64,000 bases of DNA from NCBI GenBank assembly GCA_014529385.2, contig CM043968.1, positions 25,095,013-25,159,012 on the forward strand, read 5' to 3'. Made by a program: the position numbers and the translations under genes. Positions 37,297 to 49,639 of this stretch are shown here, one piece after another (the stretch's first letter is position 1; each line of letters opens with the position of its first letter). This stretch comes from Adiantum capillus-veneris (Eukaryota; Streptophyta; Polypodiopsida; Polypodiales; Pteridaceae). Under the pieces are notes generated by a model that did no database searches, was not told the origin of the DNA, and saw only the letters and a list, made by a program, of their open reading frames with translations.

Positions 37297-37631
37297 TTAG
37301 GCATAGACCGGAGATGTTTCCACCGCAGAGGGGAAGCAAGACAGAGAGCGAGTGATTCTGCTGCTTCAAATTGGAGAGAAATGAAATTATATATTAACTT
37401 CTTCATGTTAATGCTCCAAATTGGAGAGAAATGAAATAATAATATTAATGTCTTCATGCAATGAAATGATCGTAAGATGTTTCAAAAGAATCCATATTTT
37501 TTGAAATTTTACTCTATTTTCTTAAATTTCCCAAGAAAACTTTTCCTTCTTCCCCTCGCTTCAACCTGCTATTTTGATTTTTCAACCGGTTCAAGGCTAA
37601 GCTAAAGGGTACTTTTCTCGAACATTGAGAC

Positions 37632-37685
<54 letters not shown>

Positions 37686-37903
37686 GCAGAGAGAGAACGA
37701 TCGAGCGAGACTCTTGTTAGTTCTATCCACAGGAGAAGAAGAAGAAGAGGAGGAGAGAAATGAAATGATATATTAAGGTATTCAAGAGGCCAAAATGACA
37801 TATGAGACCAAACCATTACAAACTTGTAAATTTGATACCATGTCTAGGTTTAAAAATAAAATGAAATGGAACTAGAAGTGCCACTAGCAAGAACTGAGTT
37901 GGA

Positions 37904-37976
<73 letters not shown>

Positions 37977-38219
37977 GTTGCATAGGAGGGAGACTCCTAT
38001 TAATGCTTCAAATTTTTAAGTCGATTGCCACATAAGAGAAATAAAATGATAAATTAATGTATTCAAGTGGCCAAAATGCCCATGAGATCAAACCATTAGT
38101 TCTCCATCTCTCTGTCTTCCTATCTATATTCTACTTTTGTCTTAATTTGAATATGATACCATGTCTGGGTATCAAAGAATATAAAATGAAGCTAGAAGTG
38201 CTACTAGCTAGAATTGAGC

Positions 38220-38296
<77 letters not shown>

Positions 38297-38464
38297 GAAG
38301 AAGAACAAGAGAGTTTTAACATCATAGGATGCGCGAAGTTGATTGCCGCATGAGAGAAATGAAATGATATAATAACGTATTCAAGAGGCCAAAATGACCT
38401 ATGAGACCAAACAATTAGTCCTCCATCTCTTTGTGTCTTCCTATCTAGCTAAAACTGAGCTTGA

Positions 38465-38515
<51 letters not shown>

Positions 38516-38591
38516 AAAATAGAAGTTTGCATAGACACGAAGAAAGGACACCCATTGTCTCAACAGACAAGATAGAAATGCATCAAGCACA

Positions 38592-38631
<40 letters not shown>
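36380..38631. repeat. dense microsatellite field
   Basis: Tracts: GA 36380-36411; GA 36490-36518; GT 36563-36637 then GA to 36670; CA about 36801-36820, 37129-37149 and 37193-37210; GA 37265-37293; GA 37635-37682; GT 37906-37955 then GA to 37978; GA 38225-38293; GA 38468-38513; CT 38600-38631. No gene recognised between them. The phrase ttcaaccggttcaaggctaag near 37580 also occurs at 16595, 25522 and, diverged, at 50810 and 51290. Confidence 0.9.
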
Positions 38632-38632
<1 letters not shown>

Positions 38633-38769
38633 AATGTAGACCTTATGTTAGGACATTCCTAATATCGTCGGAGGCACTACCACCATCGAAGACCTTACAG
38701 TTGTATACTATAAGTAAGAGTGAACGAGACCCATTGTAAGCGGATCGGACAATCTAGGTATTATAAAAT

Positions 38770-39370
38770 TCTTTTTAGTGGCCTTTATGAAGGTCATAGT
38801 GAACTTTCACCAGGTTGAATTGATGTACCATCGGTGCTAGAATCAAACTTAGAAAGAAATTCTTTTGTTCCTTAAACGAAAGTTTAATTTACAACTAAAG
38901 AAGTGATTTTTAAATCAAAGAGTGAAAAAAAGAGCTAGTTATTTAAAAATTCTTTTCAATAGCTTTTATTAAGGCCATAGTGAACTTTCACCTTAGTGAA
39001 TTGATGTACCATCGTTGCTAAAATCAAACCTACAAAGAAATTCTTCGGTTCCTTAAATGAAAGTTTAATTTACAACTAAAGAAGTGATTTTTAAATCATC
39101 GAGTGAAAAAAAAGGATCCGTTTACAAACTAAACATAGACAATAAAAAGAAGAGTGAAGTTAGTGTTAAATGAAGGGATCGAGTTACAACGATGGAAAAA
39201 AACCATTTATAATATAAATAATTTTTTTTTGAAAAGTTTCTTTTTCAAACAAAGAGAACAATTTTTTTTTCTACAATAACGGTTGAAAACTTACACCGCT
39301 TGCTACCCATCCCTCCGCTAGGTCAAAAAGGCTAAGCAAGCATAACTAGTTTTGCAATATGTATAATCGT
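38770..39370. repeat. U repeat copy 3 with internal tandem duplication
   Basis: A segment of about 176 bp (from ttcttttagtggccttt... to aaatcaaagagtgaaaa) is repeated in tandem (about 38770 and 38946). It is followed by the U-repeat continuation to tttgctacccatccctcc...aagcataac. Confidence 0.75.
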
Positions 39371-39427
39371 AATGTGGCTGCATACATACATATATATAGT
39401 CTTCTCAAGATCTTTTTTTTTTTTTTG

Positions 39428-39745
39428 CTTTCTAAAAGAAGCCTTAGAAGAGAGTTAGTTTAGACATACTTTCAATGTTTTTAGTGATCATGGAGACTTA
39501 TCTTAAATGTTGTTTCATTTTTAAAATAGCAAATATATATTTTTGGTTTTCTAAAAGAAACCCTTTGTGTTGGGCTAGGTTATGAGGACTTTCATAGTTT
39601 TCAGTGCATGATGAAGACTTATCTTTTAAAATAGAAAATGGATATTTTTGGCTTTCTAAAAGAAACCCTTAGTGTTGGGTTGGGTGGGTTAGGGGGACAT
39701 TCATAGTTTTCAGTGCATGATGGAGATTTATCTTTCATTTCACAT
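39428..39745. repeat. tandem repeat of about 105-115 bp, three units
   Basis: Units begin (g/t)tttctaaaagaa(a/g)cc at 39428, 39545 and 39651. Each ends tcatggagacttatctt-like. The third is followed by ttttgcag and a GC-richer stretch (39780-40200) with no recognised gene. Confidence 0.8.
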
Positions 39746-40412
39746 CCTGTCTTTACTTTTCTTGTATTCTTTTTTTGCAGGCCATAGGAGAAGGTGTTGC
39801 AAAAACGTGCATTTTTTAGGCCGTTGAAGTTCGGACGGCCAGGATGAACGCCTGCTAACAGGACCCGATCCATGAGGCGACACTTTTGCAGGATAGCACG
39901 CGGAGTTCTCTGCAGCGCATACGTGACAACAGCGCTCTTTGCAGCACGTGCATGACAGCACTAACTCAGCGTCAAGCGAGCACGAGGCGTCTGTCGCGTG
40001 GCCTCATGGCGCTGTCTTGAAGCGTGCACGTCTCTGCTGCCTTTGACCAGCGTTTCAGAGCATGCCGTGCATCGCTTTCAGCAAGCCTGCTTTGAAGCAT
40101 TAATTATCGCTTCAGAGCATGTGCTCAAATCGAAGCCTTCGTCACTTGTGCCCCTTGCAATTGCTTGCGTGCCTGCACCGCCCTCACAGCGGCATTGAAT
40201 GCTTGATGTGAAGCTGATTTTGTGCAGTTGAACACTCTATTATATTATCAAATTGTACAAAAGCAAGTTCCCACACTATGTTCAATGTGTTGGGACTTAA
40301 TGTGTTGTCATTCATGGCTAGAAAATAAATTTTTCCTGCAGAGTGAAAATAAGAGGGAACTTGAAATTCTCTCGCTTTATAGCTCAAAATTTGAATCTTT
40401 TGCCGGCAGTTG

Positions 40413-41057
40413 CACCAAAACTTCTATGAATTTCATGGTTTTCTTAAGGGCAAGCTTAAAATGTAGTCGGGATTTGCCAATTTTAACCGGTTAAAACAGA
40501 GTACATTCCCGTTTTTTTCTAACACTACTGCCGTTTCTAATCTCAAAAATGTCAATTGACAGCAAGGAGAAAAGCAGAAACTGCACCTCAAAATAGATAA
40601 AAATAATGTAAAAATTTGAAAACTAAATCTAATTTTTAACATTGTCTCTAGGCATATTCAAGAAAAGAAATTTTGTACCTCCGTAAAAATATTTCTTCCC
40701 GAACACTTTAATCGGGGGAGAGGGAGAGAGAGAGATGCACGTGCCTGCGTCAATTACACTAAAACTTGTGTAAATTTGACGGGTTTCTTAAAGGCAAGCT
40801 TGAGATCTAGTCGGGATTTTCCAAATTTAACCATTTAAAGCAGACTAGGTTCCATATTTTTTCTGGCACTAGTGTAGTTTTCAATCTCAAAAATGTTAGT
40901 TGAGAGCAAGCGGAAAAGGAGAAGTTCCACCTCGAAATAGAGGAAAATAATGTAAAAACTTGGAAAATAAATATAATTCTCAACATTTTCTCTAGGCATA
41001 TTCAAGAAAAGAAATTTTGTATGTCTATAAAGATATTTTTTCCCGAACACTTTAGTG

Positions 41058-41103
<46 letters not shown>

Positions 41104-41110
41104 CGTGTGC
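40413..41110. repeat. T repeat, tandem pair, period about 344 bp
   Basis: The phrase cac(c/t)aaaacttctgtaaatttgacgg...gggcaagctt...tagtcgggatttt...taaccggttaaaac starts at 40413 and 40757. Both units end cccgaacacttta(g/a)t followed by a (GA)n tract (the second, 41055-41099, is long). An inverted partial copy lies inside the second intron of the DnaJ-like gene (about 53770-53890). Confidence 0.8.
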
Positions 41111-41299
41111 GCGCGCTCACACACGCACACACTCACTCATTTTCATAATAAAAATGTTCAAATGCATATACTAAAGCTTGAAATGACACCTATGAAAGTT
41201 AATGTGAGGGTGACTACTTCAATTTGAGCTTGTGCATCTCGAGAGATGTGTGGAGGCAAATATTAAAATCATATTATGTTATCAGCTTCTATAAGAGGA

Positions 41300-41490
41300 G
41301 CCCTTCTTTTGCCTTTCTGCATCTAGCAGAATTTGTAAGCTCATATAATTATAGATTACCTTTAGCTTTGCTTTCCAATGGCTTTTATGAAATTGTGAAA
41401 GAGCAGCCCTTCTTCTGCCTTTGTGCATCTTAGAATTTGTGAGCTCATTTACTTATAAATTACCTTTAGCTTTGCTTGCCAATGGCTTCC
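41300..41490. repeat. 106-bp tandem duplication spanning the RPA-like gene's 5' end
   Basis: The unit gcccttcttttgcctttctgcatc...tagctttgctttccaatggctt at 41300 is repeated from 41406. The second copy contains the proposed start codon (ATG at 41482). The first has an equivalent aatggctt without a following open frame. Confidence 0.8.
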
Positions 41491-42240
41491 AAAGAACATA
41501 GTGAGAGTTCTCTTGTTGCCGAAGGACGAGAATGGTTTGTAAGTAGTGGAGACTCCGATGGTTCTCACAGCATGGATTTCGAAGGCGGTGAGGCTTATTG
41601 ATGCCTTTTGTGTTGTGGTTCCTCATTTTGGGTCATCAAACTTTCGAAGAATTTGTATTGTGAAATCTATCTCTAACTTGTGTTGCGAATGTGGTGTTAG
41701 TTTTGAATTTGGCGAATGTCGTTGTTCGATAATCATTATTTCCATTACTCTTTTGCAAATGTAATGTTTGTTTTGGTCATTCTCTTGTTTCTATGTTATA
41801 CTACGCTCGAATCCTTGGATGGGCTTCACTTGTCTTGAATCGCTACTCACATCGTCAAAAGATAGTCAAAATGCAACAGTAGGTCAATAGTAATCTTGCT
41901 CTAATCAATTGGTTTACCTCAAGAAGTAGAGGAAGGCTTACATTTTAAGGGTTTTTAGAAAAAGTCAAATGCATTGCTTTTGAAAACAGTGATCGAGCAG
42001 ATCGCATGTGTAGTGCGTAGGACGCGCTCCCATACCAATATTTCGAGTGCTTGAGCCTACGAGCACTACCTCTTGAATACACCATTTGATGCACAATGAG
42101 ATTTTGAAACACTTAGGTTTTATTTTGCATCCTTGCATTGTGCATTGTCTCCAACACAGTAGCTTTGCATGCGTAACACGTGCACACAATATGCTTACAT
42201 GCTCATTCTCATTAGATAGCCATCGAATCTCTCTGTCTCC

Positions 42241-42304
<64 letters not shown>

Positions 42305-44416
42305 TACACAGAAGTGTACGTAGACCTTTATCACAAGTACATTCACCGCTCTCTTATGATTGCTCATCTTCCTATAGTTGCAAGCACGTCTCTACCTTCT
42401 AGTTCCTTTGTATGCAAGAAGTAACCATACGAAAAGGTTGTCACGCAAGGAAATTTCTATCACAAATGAGTGCTTCTATTTCTACCTATCGTTGCCGAAG
42501 TTTTCCTTATATGTGAAAGGCATTACGTCCTCATAATTGATCTTCTACAGAGCTTCGAAGGTTGACAGAAGGTACTCCGAGCTCGAGTCGTAAATGTGTC
42601 GACGTGTCCTTAATTGCATGCACATCATCGCCACCTCGCAAAAGATCGAAGGAAGAGTTGCATAAGCCCCAAAAGCCTATTGCACGCGCATTGTTTCATT
42701 TGAACGACTCCATGAACTCTAGATGTGAGCCTTTAGTTTTTCGAAAGTGTCTTTCTTTGAGAGTCGTTTTATCGAGTCGTAGAGCTATTTCCTGATTTTA
42801 CTATCTTTTGGATTATGTAGGCAACCAAGTTGTGGAGAACCCCATTAATGTCAAGAAGGAAGCATATCTTGAAATACCTGTTTCGCCTTTGTCTACTGAG
42901 CCTCTTGTGCCACTGCAAGGAACAATCGGCCTAAACCAGATTGAACGCACACCTCTGAACATTGCTAATGATCCAAGTCCAATTGAAGTCGATCCTTCTA
43001 TTCAAGATTCTAAGCTATATGCACCAGATGAATCACCTCAACTACATAGCAAGTCTATTGATCTTAGTATTGTTCCATTTTCTCAAAGTCTTCTACCACA
43101 ATTCTTGATTACTGACATCTCTGATTCTAGCCCGCGATTCTGTATTGAGGGCAAGATATTGAATCTGTATGGCACCTACAAAGTTGGCCTTGACCAATTG
43201 AAGTACAAACGCTACTTGAAGGTCGACCTGGTCGATGAAGAATGCACGGATACTATCACGGTGGTGGTGAATGATCCATACATAGAGCTCTACGTCGACA
43301 AGCTCCACCTCGGTGACTTTGTTCACATCGATAGCCCAATTGTTAGGTGCAAAAATAGAGCAGATGGGGGATCAACATTGTATTCCTTGTACATTGATGC
43401 TACAACTGCTGTAAGCGCAGCAGAACCTTTCCCAGTGTCCCTCACCTTCGCCCCTAATTGCAAGATACCTGCATTTCTTGATGACATAGGTACACAACAA
43501 TCTTCAACCGGATGTTCTCAGTTAAGCACACTTGCTTTTGTTATTTTACAAAAGCACAACTCACAATCAAGATTTGGTGGACCTGTCGGTGACCTTCTAA
43601 GTGCAGATGGTCCTCTCCCATCAGATAGGGCATTTGTAAGAATTGACCTACCTTGCATATTACTTTCTAGTCTTCTATTATAGATTTTAAATCTTCCATC
43701 ATACAGCCATGCTCTTTCTGATTTGATTTACATACTCAATATTCTCTTGCAGCTGAGTTTTGTGAACTCTCGCAAAGATGATTGCCAACAGTTGCTTCAA
43801 GAAATGGTTGTTGAGGGCCCTGTAATGTGTGTCGCAAGAAACATTGGAGCATTCCTCGGCAAACCAAACACCTTGTCGATACTAGATGTCACAATTCTAG
43901 TGGATGTTCATAGTGTGCGCCTCAGAGAGGAGCTTGCTGCTGTCTTCCAGACTCAAACCAAAAATTTGGGGTACAATCGTGAGGTGTGCTCATGTAGAAT
44001 AAAGTGATATATTCCAAGTCCCTCCTCTCAAACTCTGACATAGTTATCTGTTGCAGGTTGTTGGCACGCTTCGATTCGTCAACTTCAATAGCGTGTTGTT
44101 GGAGAAGCATTGTTCAAATTGTAAATCCACAAAAGTCTACAGACTAAGACAAGCACCTTATTGCACATCTTACAATAAGAACACCACAATAATCACGACA
44201 CCAAAGTTGGAAGCACGTATTGCAACAAAAGACAAAAAGCTTCTCGATGTGCAAGTCATTGGTGCAGCAGTTGATGTAGTCCTTGCATTGGATAGAACCT
44301 TCAACGACATTGAGTCTTCTTTTGAGGCAAGAGACACCTTGGCAACAACCTCATGCTTTGGCCGCTTCAAGATCAATGCAAGTGGGCATGTGGTGGCGTA
44401 CCAAACCGAAACTTAG
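41482..44416 (+). CDS. Helitron-associated OB-fold / RPA-like single-strand DNA-binding protein, spliced
   Basis: Proposed exons: 41482-41587, 42551-42724, 42821-43635, 43753-43983 and 44057-44416. All introns are GT-AG and every junction keeps frame. The last three exons are firm; the first two are inferred from splice signals and matching phase. The encoded protein would have about 560 residues. The N-terminal part is acidic and Ser-rich, then a short basic PPRKRSK motif. The middle has an OB-fold-like stretch (YLKVDLVDEE to LHLGDFVHIDSPIV). The C-terminal exon has CSNC followed by PYCTSY, resembling the zinc-bearing OB domain of RPA70 with the fourth Cys replaced by Tyr. RPA-like proteins are a known accessory of plant Helitrons and would bind the displaced single strand. 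Unlike the next gene it has no internal stop in this model. Intron 1 contains a long (GT)n (42244-42302). Confidence 0.7.
42244..42302. repeat. (GT)n microsatellite, 59 bases
   Basis: Pure GT run in the proposed first intron of the RPA-like gene. Confidence 0.95.
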
Positions 44417-44679
44417 CGTTCCGAATGTCCATCTTTCATTATTAGCTACCCTTAATTTTGCACGCTTGTTCTAACTATATGATTGAATGAAACGAATGCT
44501 TCCATCCCCTACTTTTTTGTAAGTGCTTTCGCACAATTTTGGCTGTGCTTCTAACTATTGCGGTTGAATGTAACCAATGCTCCCATCCTCTACTTTTTTG
44601 TAGGTGCTTTTGCACAATTTTGGTTGTGCTCCTAACTATTGTGGTTGTTGCTCAAAAGATTGTCTATCTCTCTCTCTCC

Positions 44680-44744
<65 letters not shown>

Positions 44745-44878
44745 CCTCCCTCATACACACATACATACAAACGCAAACACATAGACAAATAGCCATATCG
44801 ATATTTGCATACATATGTTTGAAAACATAGAGACACACACCCAAAAACAAACAAACACACGCACAATTTCCACTAGAC
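44417..44878. other. intergenic spacer of the Helitron
   Basis: Separates the RPA-like and RepHel genes. It holds a duplicated phrase (gcttccatcccctactttttttgt / gctcccatcctctacttttttgt, near 44497 and 44579) and a (CT)n tract at 44668-44741. Any promoter for the Rep gene should be here; none is obvious. Confidence 0.6.
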
Positions 44879-45256
44879 ATGGAAAATGCTACTGATTTGA
44901 GTATTCCAAAAGAGATAGACGTTGACATGATATTCATGCAGACACATTCTTTTAATCAAGAATTGTTTCTAGCACTCCATAGTGTGTTGCAAATAAACTT
45001 AAACTTTCGATCATTTAGGCTTGCGATGCAACAATGCTTGTTCGAGAACTACTTAACGAATTTTATCACGCACTCTTCAGCTTCATTGTTCTTTGCATCA
45101 CAGTTGGAGTCCTTAGGTGAAAGAGCTACGCAATTGAATGCTTTATATGAAACTTGCAAAACATCAATGACTCTCACAATGGAAGTGATAAATTCAAAAA
45201 AGCACTTGTTGTACTCTTTCACAATGCTACAAGCGGCGACAGCAAACAAGAAGTAA
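44879..45256 (+). pseudogene. Helitron RepHel, extreme N-terminal part
   Basis: An ATG at 44879 opens 125 codons. No domain is recognisable in this part. The main Rep frame (open from 45154) overlaps it in another frame, so a frameshift of the +2 (or -1) type lies between about 45154 and 45256. It may alternatively be a separate small ORF or an exon. Confidence 0.5.
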
Positions 45257-47352
45257 TTGAAAAATCAACCGAACAATTTAAAAAAGGGCTTCTAATTATG
45301 GATGCATCTACTATGGGCTTAATCTATTATCCTTTCGTAACTTTGCCATCGCGTCGTAAGCTTGTCCACTGGACAATTGCAGAGTGTGATGAATTAACGC
45401 GCTTATGGAGGGATAACATGGATAAGCCGGCTACTCAAATCGCAAATCTTTTTCTCGAAAAGGAACCACTTTGTGTCCATACACACTCTGCAATTACAAC
45501 AAAACTAAAGCTACTACGACATGTAGAGCTGACAGAGACTACCTCATCGAAGCAACATGCTTCCATTCATCCACAACAAAAAATCAAAATTTTGAACAAA
45601 TTCCTCAAGAGGCTGAATGACACACCTACATATCCATGCGAAAAATGTGGCCGTTTGTTTTTCCGCTCACAAGTCACACAATTCACTCCTCCACCATCCT
45701 CACATGCTGGAGGTGCAAAACGAAAAAGATGCTGCTCTCTATTCTATTGCCGCGCATACAAACTCAAACCAAACAAATCTAGGGTCCCATTTGAGAGCTT
45801 GCATACATTGGGCTTCAACGACCCGCTGTTGCCAATCATGCAACTAAACAATGTTGAGGCACGCCTAGTCTCCATTCGCGTACCGTTTGCAAAGATTCGA
45901 GAGCTAACTTATGATGGCCAATACGGTTTGCGAGGGAGTGTCGTCAATGTTCTTGCGAATATCGAAAAAACACAGAAAGTGCTTCCTCGTTTTATCCACG
46001 ATGAGGCTTCAGTCTTGATAGGCCTCAAACGCAAGCTCGAGTACACACATTGCTACTTGTCTAGCCTAGTTAGACCTTTACTGACAATGAAGGCCACACA
46101 CGCTCTTCTTCACACCTCTCTGTATAAAAAGGAAAAAATAACCATAAATGATAAATGGCTTGCACACTTTCAAGAAATCTCTCACTCATCACTTCCCCTA
46201 CACACAAGCACATATGAGCTAGAGGATGAGGAAAGTATTGACACTGATGTACTCTTGCACAGCATCACTACCGCTGAGCAGATCGTTGATTATAACGATA
46301 AAATTTTGCACGTTGCACCATCGGAGGGCAACACACCACTCGGTTTGTTTGCTGATGAGTTTTGTGAGGATCTTAGTTTTCCTACCATCTTCTTTGGAGA
46401 GCCTAGAAAATACCACCAGCACGTATCTAAAAATTACCAAGCAGTCGCCAAATGGGAGCTAATGCACAAAGATAGACGTTTCGCGCTCAACATCGAAAAC
46501 TTGTTTTTCAAATAAGTGAAGATCATGACACAAAAAATACTATCCTCCATTTGGATACGTCTCCGCAAAGCGAAACTCGAGGGAGAAACGTTGTGTGACG
46601 GACAGGTTAGTCATGACACAAACATAGAGAAGGTAGTCTCGTCTCGACTCGGCTACAGAGACTTCGAAGCGCTCCGTACCTCTCCGGATTATAAAGAAAA
46701 GTAAAAAAAGAAGGTTTTCTCCATGATTCGACAAATAGGGTCCCCAACTTTCTTTGTGACATTTTCCTCTGCTAAGAAACGTTGGAACAAGCTTCTTGAT
46801 GCCTTGCAACAACTAGTCCCGTTGAAAGAAGATAGCAATGAGAGCGATAGCTGCTTCCGTAGACGTTTGGTACGAGCAGATCCAGTAACAACAGCTCGCT
46901 TTTACCTTAACCGCTTCACAGCCATGAAAAGAATAGTGCTTAATGATACCACATTATGTGGAAAAATCCTTGACTATTTCTTTGTTACAGAGTTCCAAAG
47001 TCGTGGCAGCCAGCATGACCATGGTCTTCTATGGGTTGAAGAAGCTCCTATATTAGACCATGATACAGATGATACTATTGTGACATTTGTGGACAAGTAC
47101 ATAAGTACAGATAGCTCTAAGCTACCATCAGACCTTCGTGAAATACAAACACATCACCATAGAAAAACTTGTCTCAAGAAAGGCAACTCTTGCCGCTTCT
47201 CTTTTCCAAGATTCCCCATGCCATTCACAATCATTCTCAGACCATCCATCAATGACTATGAAAATCAAAAGAGAAGCAAGAAAACTTTGAAACGCATTAA
47301 GAACAGCCTTGACACACTTCCGACTGGAACTACCATTTCCTTTGAAGAATGA
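45154..47352 (+). pseudogene. Helitron Rep: N-terminal zinc region, DUF6570-like region and HUH nickase domain
   Basis: One reading frame runs the whole length with two TAA codons (46513-46515, 46702-46704). YPCEKCGRLFF and a downstream CCSLFYC form a zinc-like region. LNNVEARLVSIRVPFAKIRE is the conserved motif before Helitron Rep (DUF6570-type). LFADEFCEDLSFPTIFFG and WELMHKDRRFALNIENLFFK match the Helitron_like_N start. Then RQIGSPTFFVTFSSA, DPVTTARFYLNRF and FQSRGSQHDHGLLW, whose H-x-H is the HUH metal-binding motif. Rep nicks and joins DNA during rolling-circle transposition. The frame is lost at 47352, before the catalytic tyrosines. Confidence 0.92.
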
Positions 47353-48353
47353 CATTCAAAGAATATTTTTTGGCAATAGCAAACTGACTATCCACAACAA
47401 CAATCTTCTTGAAACGAGATATAACAGACATTTACACAAACAATTTCAACCCCACGATTTCCACACTATGGGACGCAAACACCGACATTCAATTCGTCTT
47501 GAACGCGTATGGCGCAGCAAGTTATTGCACATCATACATGACAAAAATCGACAACACATTGATAGGAGCAATAAAATCTCAACTTGATATTTGTGTCGCC
47601 AATAACGCAACAACAATTGAGCGACTGTGTAAGCTCGGCAACACTATTCTCAACACACAACAAATTAGCGCACAACAAGCATCTTACATAGCGTTATCGT
47701 TGCCACTCCATTCCACAACTCGTGACTTTGTATACATAAGTACTAACCCTCCTGATCAACGTGCATTGGTCCTCAAAATAAAAGCATCTCTACAAAAACT
47801 TGACTCATCCGACACAGACATATTCTTCCGAAACATTATTGATAAATATGATGAGAGACCACAAAGCCTCCATCATCTATGTTTGGTTGAATATGCATCA
47901 AAAATTAAACAAGAGGGTACAACATACAAAGAATTGCGCAAATCTAGGATCATAAGATTCGTCAAATATAACCTTCTTAAAAACCCAGAAGACCACTATA
48001 GAGAACAATGCTTGCTATATCTCCCTTGGATCAATAATGAAAACCAACATTTGATAGAACTGTCTACATGGAGTGGTGTATATAACCAACATCTACAACT
48101 CATAAAATTAAATGAAATCAAGTTCAATAAAGACGCAAGCCCAATAGACAAATTAGAGATGCACTGCACTTCCACCCCAAGCACAACTACTACAACCAAC
48201 AACGACTCACATGCTTCAGATCACGCAGACATTCTTAATGAATTCCAAATAAGTATGCACTCAAGAAACCCTTTCAACTTACAGCATTTCAAGTACACCT
48301 CCATGACAAATGACGACTTCCACGCAAGGATCGAAAAATTAAATGAGCAGTAA
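47353..48353 (+). pseudogene. Helitron Rep C-terminal part with the two catalytic tyrosines
   Basis: After a frameshift between about 47353 and 47400 the Rep continues from FLKRDITDIYTNNFNP. ASYCTSYMTK carries two tyrosines three residues apart followed by Lys, the arrangement of the catalytic pair in Helitron Rep proteins (YxxxYxxK). The frame continues through the Rep-helicase linker (SLHHLCLVEYASKI, RSRIIRF-like) to a TAA at 48351-48353, after which the same frame runs on into the helicase. Confidence 0.9.
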
Positions 48354-49639
48354 CGACACATATTTGACGACATCATGTTGAAAAAAAGAATTCAACCCAG
48401 CAAACAAATACACCTCTTCCTCACAGGAGGTGCAAGAACATGGAAAACATTCACATTGCTATTGTTATTAGAAGGACTACAAAGATTTTACAGCCATAGA
48501 AACGCTTCAAATTCAGAATCCCCAATAGCATTGCTCATGGCATACACAGGAAAGGCAGCTTTCAGTATTGGTGGCACAAAAATCCACTCGGCGCTTCACT
48601 TGCCTCTAATTACTTCTGCACAAATAAGATTGAGTGCCGAAAAGCTAGATGCCCTTTCTCTCCTTTACAAAGACTTGAGAATTGCAGTTTTTGATGAAGT
48701 GTCTTTGATAGGCTCAAGCGTGTTTTCCATGGCCGACTCACGCTTGTGAGAAATCAAGCGTGTCCACGATAAACCATTCGGTGGTCAAGATGTCATTCTT
48801 TGTGGTGATCTATGTCAACAAGCCCTGTTAAGGATAGCTGGATCTTCACACAAAAACATGCACTTTTAGAAGCAGTTTCTCCATCGTATTGGCACACTCA
48901 CCCACAATGCTACGAGCTTACACTAACAATGCGACAAAATGATCGAACATTCGTAGACATTCTTAGCAGACTTCGCATTGCACAACATACTTCTGAGGAT
49001 TTGGAATATCTTAACAGCAATTACTACAGCCCCGTTCCAATCAGCCATCAAGTTTCTCATCTGTTTTACTCCAATAAAGAAAAGGACGCTCATAATCTTG
49101 TTGTTTTCAATCAAATGGAGGGAACACCCCATACTTTCATCGCTATTGACAAAAGAAATAACTCATGCAACAAAACAATTAACATCCCTACAGATCCCAA
49201 ATTCACTGGAGGATTGCACTCAACACTAAGCCTAAAAACAGGTATTGTTGTCGAGCTATGCGTAGGAAACTTGGATATTCTTGATGGGCTGGTTAATGGA
49301 GCAGAAGGCGAGTACAAAACCTTCACACAAGCCAGGGAAAAAACAATAATATGGGTTCACTTCTCTAACCCTATGATTAAAAATAAAAAACGCTATGAAA
49401 ATCAAACATTGTATTCACCAACCATTAACAGTCGATGGACCCCAATAGAACGTGTCGTTCGTGAATTCCAGGTCGGCAAAAACTACTTGAACGTAATCTC
49501 CAGATACCAGTTCCCGTTACAAGCAGCTAGTGCTCGAACAATTCATCGATCCCAAGGCCTTACGTTGAAAACATTAGCCTTCAATCCTAGAAACATACGA
49601 ACACATGGTCTCGCATACATAGCATTGTCACGTGTTTGA
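48354..49639 (+). pseudogene. Helitron Pif1-family helicase domain
   Basis: The 5'-3' helicase unwinds the donor strand. Walker A is at about 48420-48450 and reads TGGARTWKT instead of GGAGTGKT: the Lys and Thr are present but two glycines are lost. Then AYTGKAAFSIGGTKIHSALH (motif Ia), VFDEVSLIGS (Walker B, DE present), a TGA at 48747-48749, GGQDVILCGDL (motif III, usually GDxxQLPPV) and a frameshift near 48815 into SPVKDSWIF. Later motifs: LTMRQND (motif IV region), ARTIHRSQGLTL (motif V) and HGLAYIALSRV (motif VI), followed by a TGA at 49637-49639. Domain order is complete but the copy is inactivated. Confidence 0.92.

Noticed and set aside
39740-39961. Cys-rich minus-strand ORF (CTCCKERCCHVC) as a possible small secreted peptide
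   Set aside because: Cysteine pattern arises from repeated gcagcg/gcac words in a GC-rich stretch; no signal peptide and no conserved spacing.
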